Source of the DNA: Hyperoplus lanceolatus
Taxonomy: Eukaryota > Chordata > Actinopteri > Uranoscopiformes > Ammodytidae
DNA length: 64,000 nt
Assembly (NCBI GenBank): GCA_026929865.2
Contig: CM049403.1
Location: forward strand, 7,644,501 to 7,708,500
Direction: 5' to 3'
The position numbers were made by a program, and so were the translations under genes. Below the pieces are notes generated by a model. The model saw nothing but the letters and a program-made list of their open reading frames with translations. It had not been told where the DNA came from and made no database searches. This document shows, in pieces, positions 62,906-64,000 of this stretch. Every line of letters begins with the position of its first letter. Positions within the stretch are counted from its first letter, which is position 1.

Positions 62906-64000
62906 GGAGTGTCCTCATATTTAGACCTTTTATACTGAATAATGTAAGCTGTGTATATTTATGTGCACCGTAGCAGATTGTGAGCAGTTTAAAAATGATC
63001 TCCAATGTCAAAATGCGCATTTAACATGTTCAGAAACAGAATACATAGATTCATATTTTCAGATCCGTTATTTACTGTTTGGAGTGATGTTATGTTCAAT
63101 TCAAATTATGTTCTTTCTTGTCCAAAACTTGGCAGTGCTGTCAGTATAAGGTGTAGGCCATAAGATATTATATTCAGGTGACAGCAGGCAAGAAAAGGCA
63201 GCATCATAGACTCAGCAAAGTGAATGATACTCACTCTTTCCCCATGTAGATGATCATACTGCACCTCTTTTTGAGATTGTATTCAACTTTCTCATGGACA
63301 CCCACAAGTCAAGTGTGTAGTTAACAGTGAAGTTTTTAAATGTACCATCTTGTTGTTCTGTCTCAGCCCGGCACATAAAGAGCTTAACAAAAGAATCCCA
63401 AGCTGCCTGTAGATATATAAGTGTCAGTATCTGATCAGTGTCCGGATCTAACACCTTACCTGAAGTTCATTGCTGAGAGAAAAAATACTGGAGTCGAGCG
63501 GAGATTTGAGCACCGTTGTCCCAGTGTTCTTTAAATCAAGGCTTGTGGCTTCACGGAAGATTCAGAAAATACCAATAATCCATTCATGAAAACACTGTTT
63601 TTACTGCGAGACGAGTCCTCACAAAATGAAACTATAAATATAAGATAGGATCTCACGCAGCTACCTTTCACTTAGTGATAGCAGTCAATAGAAACTCATG
63701 ATGAAGTAACTACAACAGAGCAAAAAGCGCTCAGATGAAAATGCGACTAAGCAGGCTGCCTTCATTCACATACCAAACTGTCACAAAGCTACTTTTCAGG
63801 TTGTACATGATGGGAGCAGTGACGCATATCTTTTGTTGCTCTCAGACACTCCTCTGCTCGTGGAAGTGGCTGAAAAGAAAATGACGCGTACACTAGACCC
63901 ATTGAAACTGTGGACAACTCAATCTGATACACTGTCACAACAATATATCTCAGCCTGTCCGACATAAATAATTAGATAGCAATGGATCTTACAGTGAAAT
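62906..64000. other. Unassigned DNA at the window edge
   Basis: No exon, RNA gene or named repeat was recognised. An earlier evi5 exon could lie here or beyond, but none was identified. Confidence 0.35.

Noticed and set aside
62906-64000. rpl5 or another neighbour gene expected from human synteny
   Set aside because: No frame in this stretch resembles ribosomal protein L5 or other expected neighbours.

Overview
The window is nuclear DNA from a ray-finned (teleost) fish. It has multi-exon genes with short GT-AG introns, long CA/TG microsatellites, a tRNA-derived SINE, Tc1-type elements and many small inverted-repeat transposons (MITEs). The species cannot be told from the sequence.

Two protein-coding genes can be reconstructed exon by exon, both on the minus strand. 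gfi1 (17499-21530, six coding exons, 388 aa) encodes a SNAG-domain, six-zinc-finger transcriptional repressor. evi5 (26240-60755, 20 coding exons found, 867 codons of product, initiating exon not located) encodes a TBC-domain Rab GTPase-activating protein with a long coiled-coil tail. All exon joins listed keep the reading frame and use GT-AG sites. The pair sits head to tail, 4.7 kb apart, in the same order and orientation as human EVI5-GFI1, which supports orthology. The two proteins are not known to share a pathway, so the linkage is historical.

Layout: 1-17.5 kb is gene-free DNA downstream of gfi1. It holds a hAT-like element, a SINE with a 17-bp target duplication, two inverted copies of a 0.9-kb element, a repeat rich in TTAATGCTTAG motifs and two palindromic MITEs. 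17.5-21.5 kb is gfi1. 21.5-26.2 kb is the spacer, with a GC-rich candidate gfi1 promoter. 26.2-60.8 kb is evi5, whose introns hold a rearranged Tc1 element, a second Tc1 fragment, two piggyBac-like TTAA elements, several MITEs, a SINE, an 80-unit TG repeat and a TG/G43/TG tract just upstream of a splice acceptor. 60.8-64 kb is the region 5' of the evi5 exons found and holds a transposase remnant between direct repeats.

No new multi-gene system was found. The most informative signals are the rearranged or paired transposons and their positions relative to evi5 splice sites, and the unusual N-terminal exon of evi5. No RNA gene or CRISPR array was seen.
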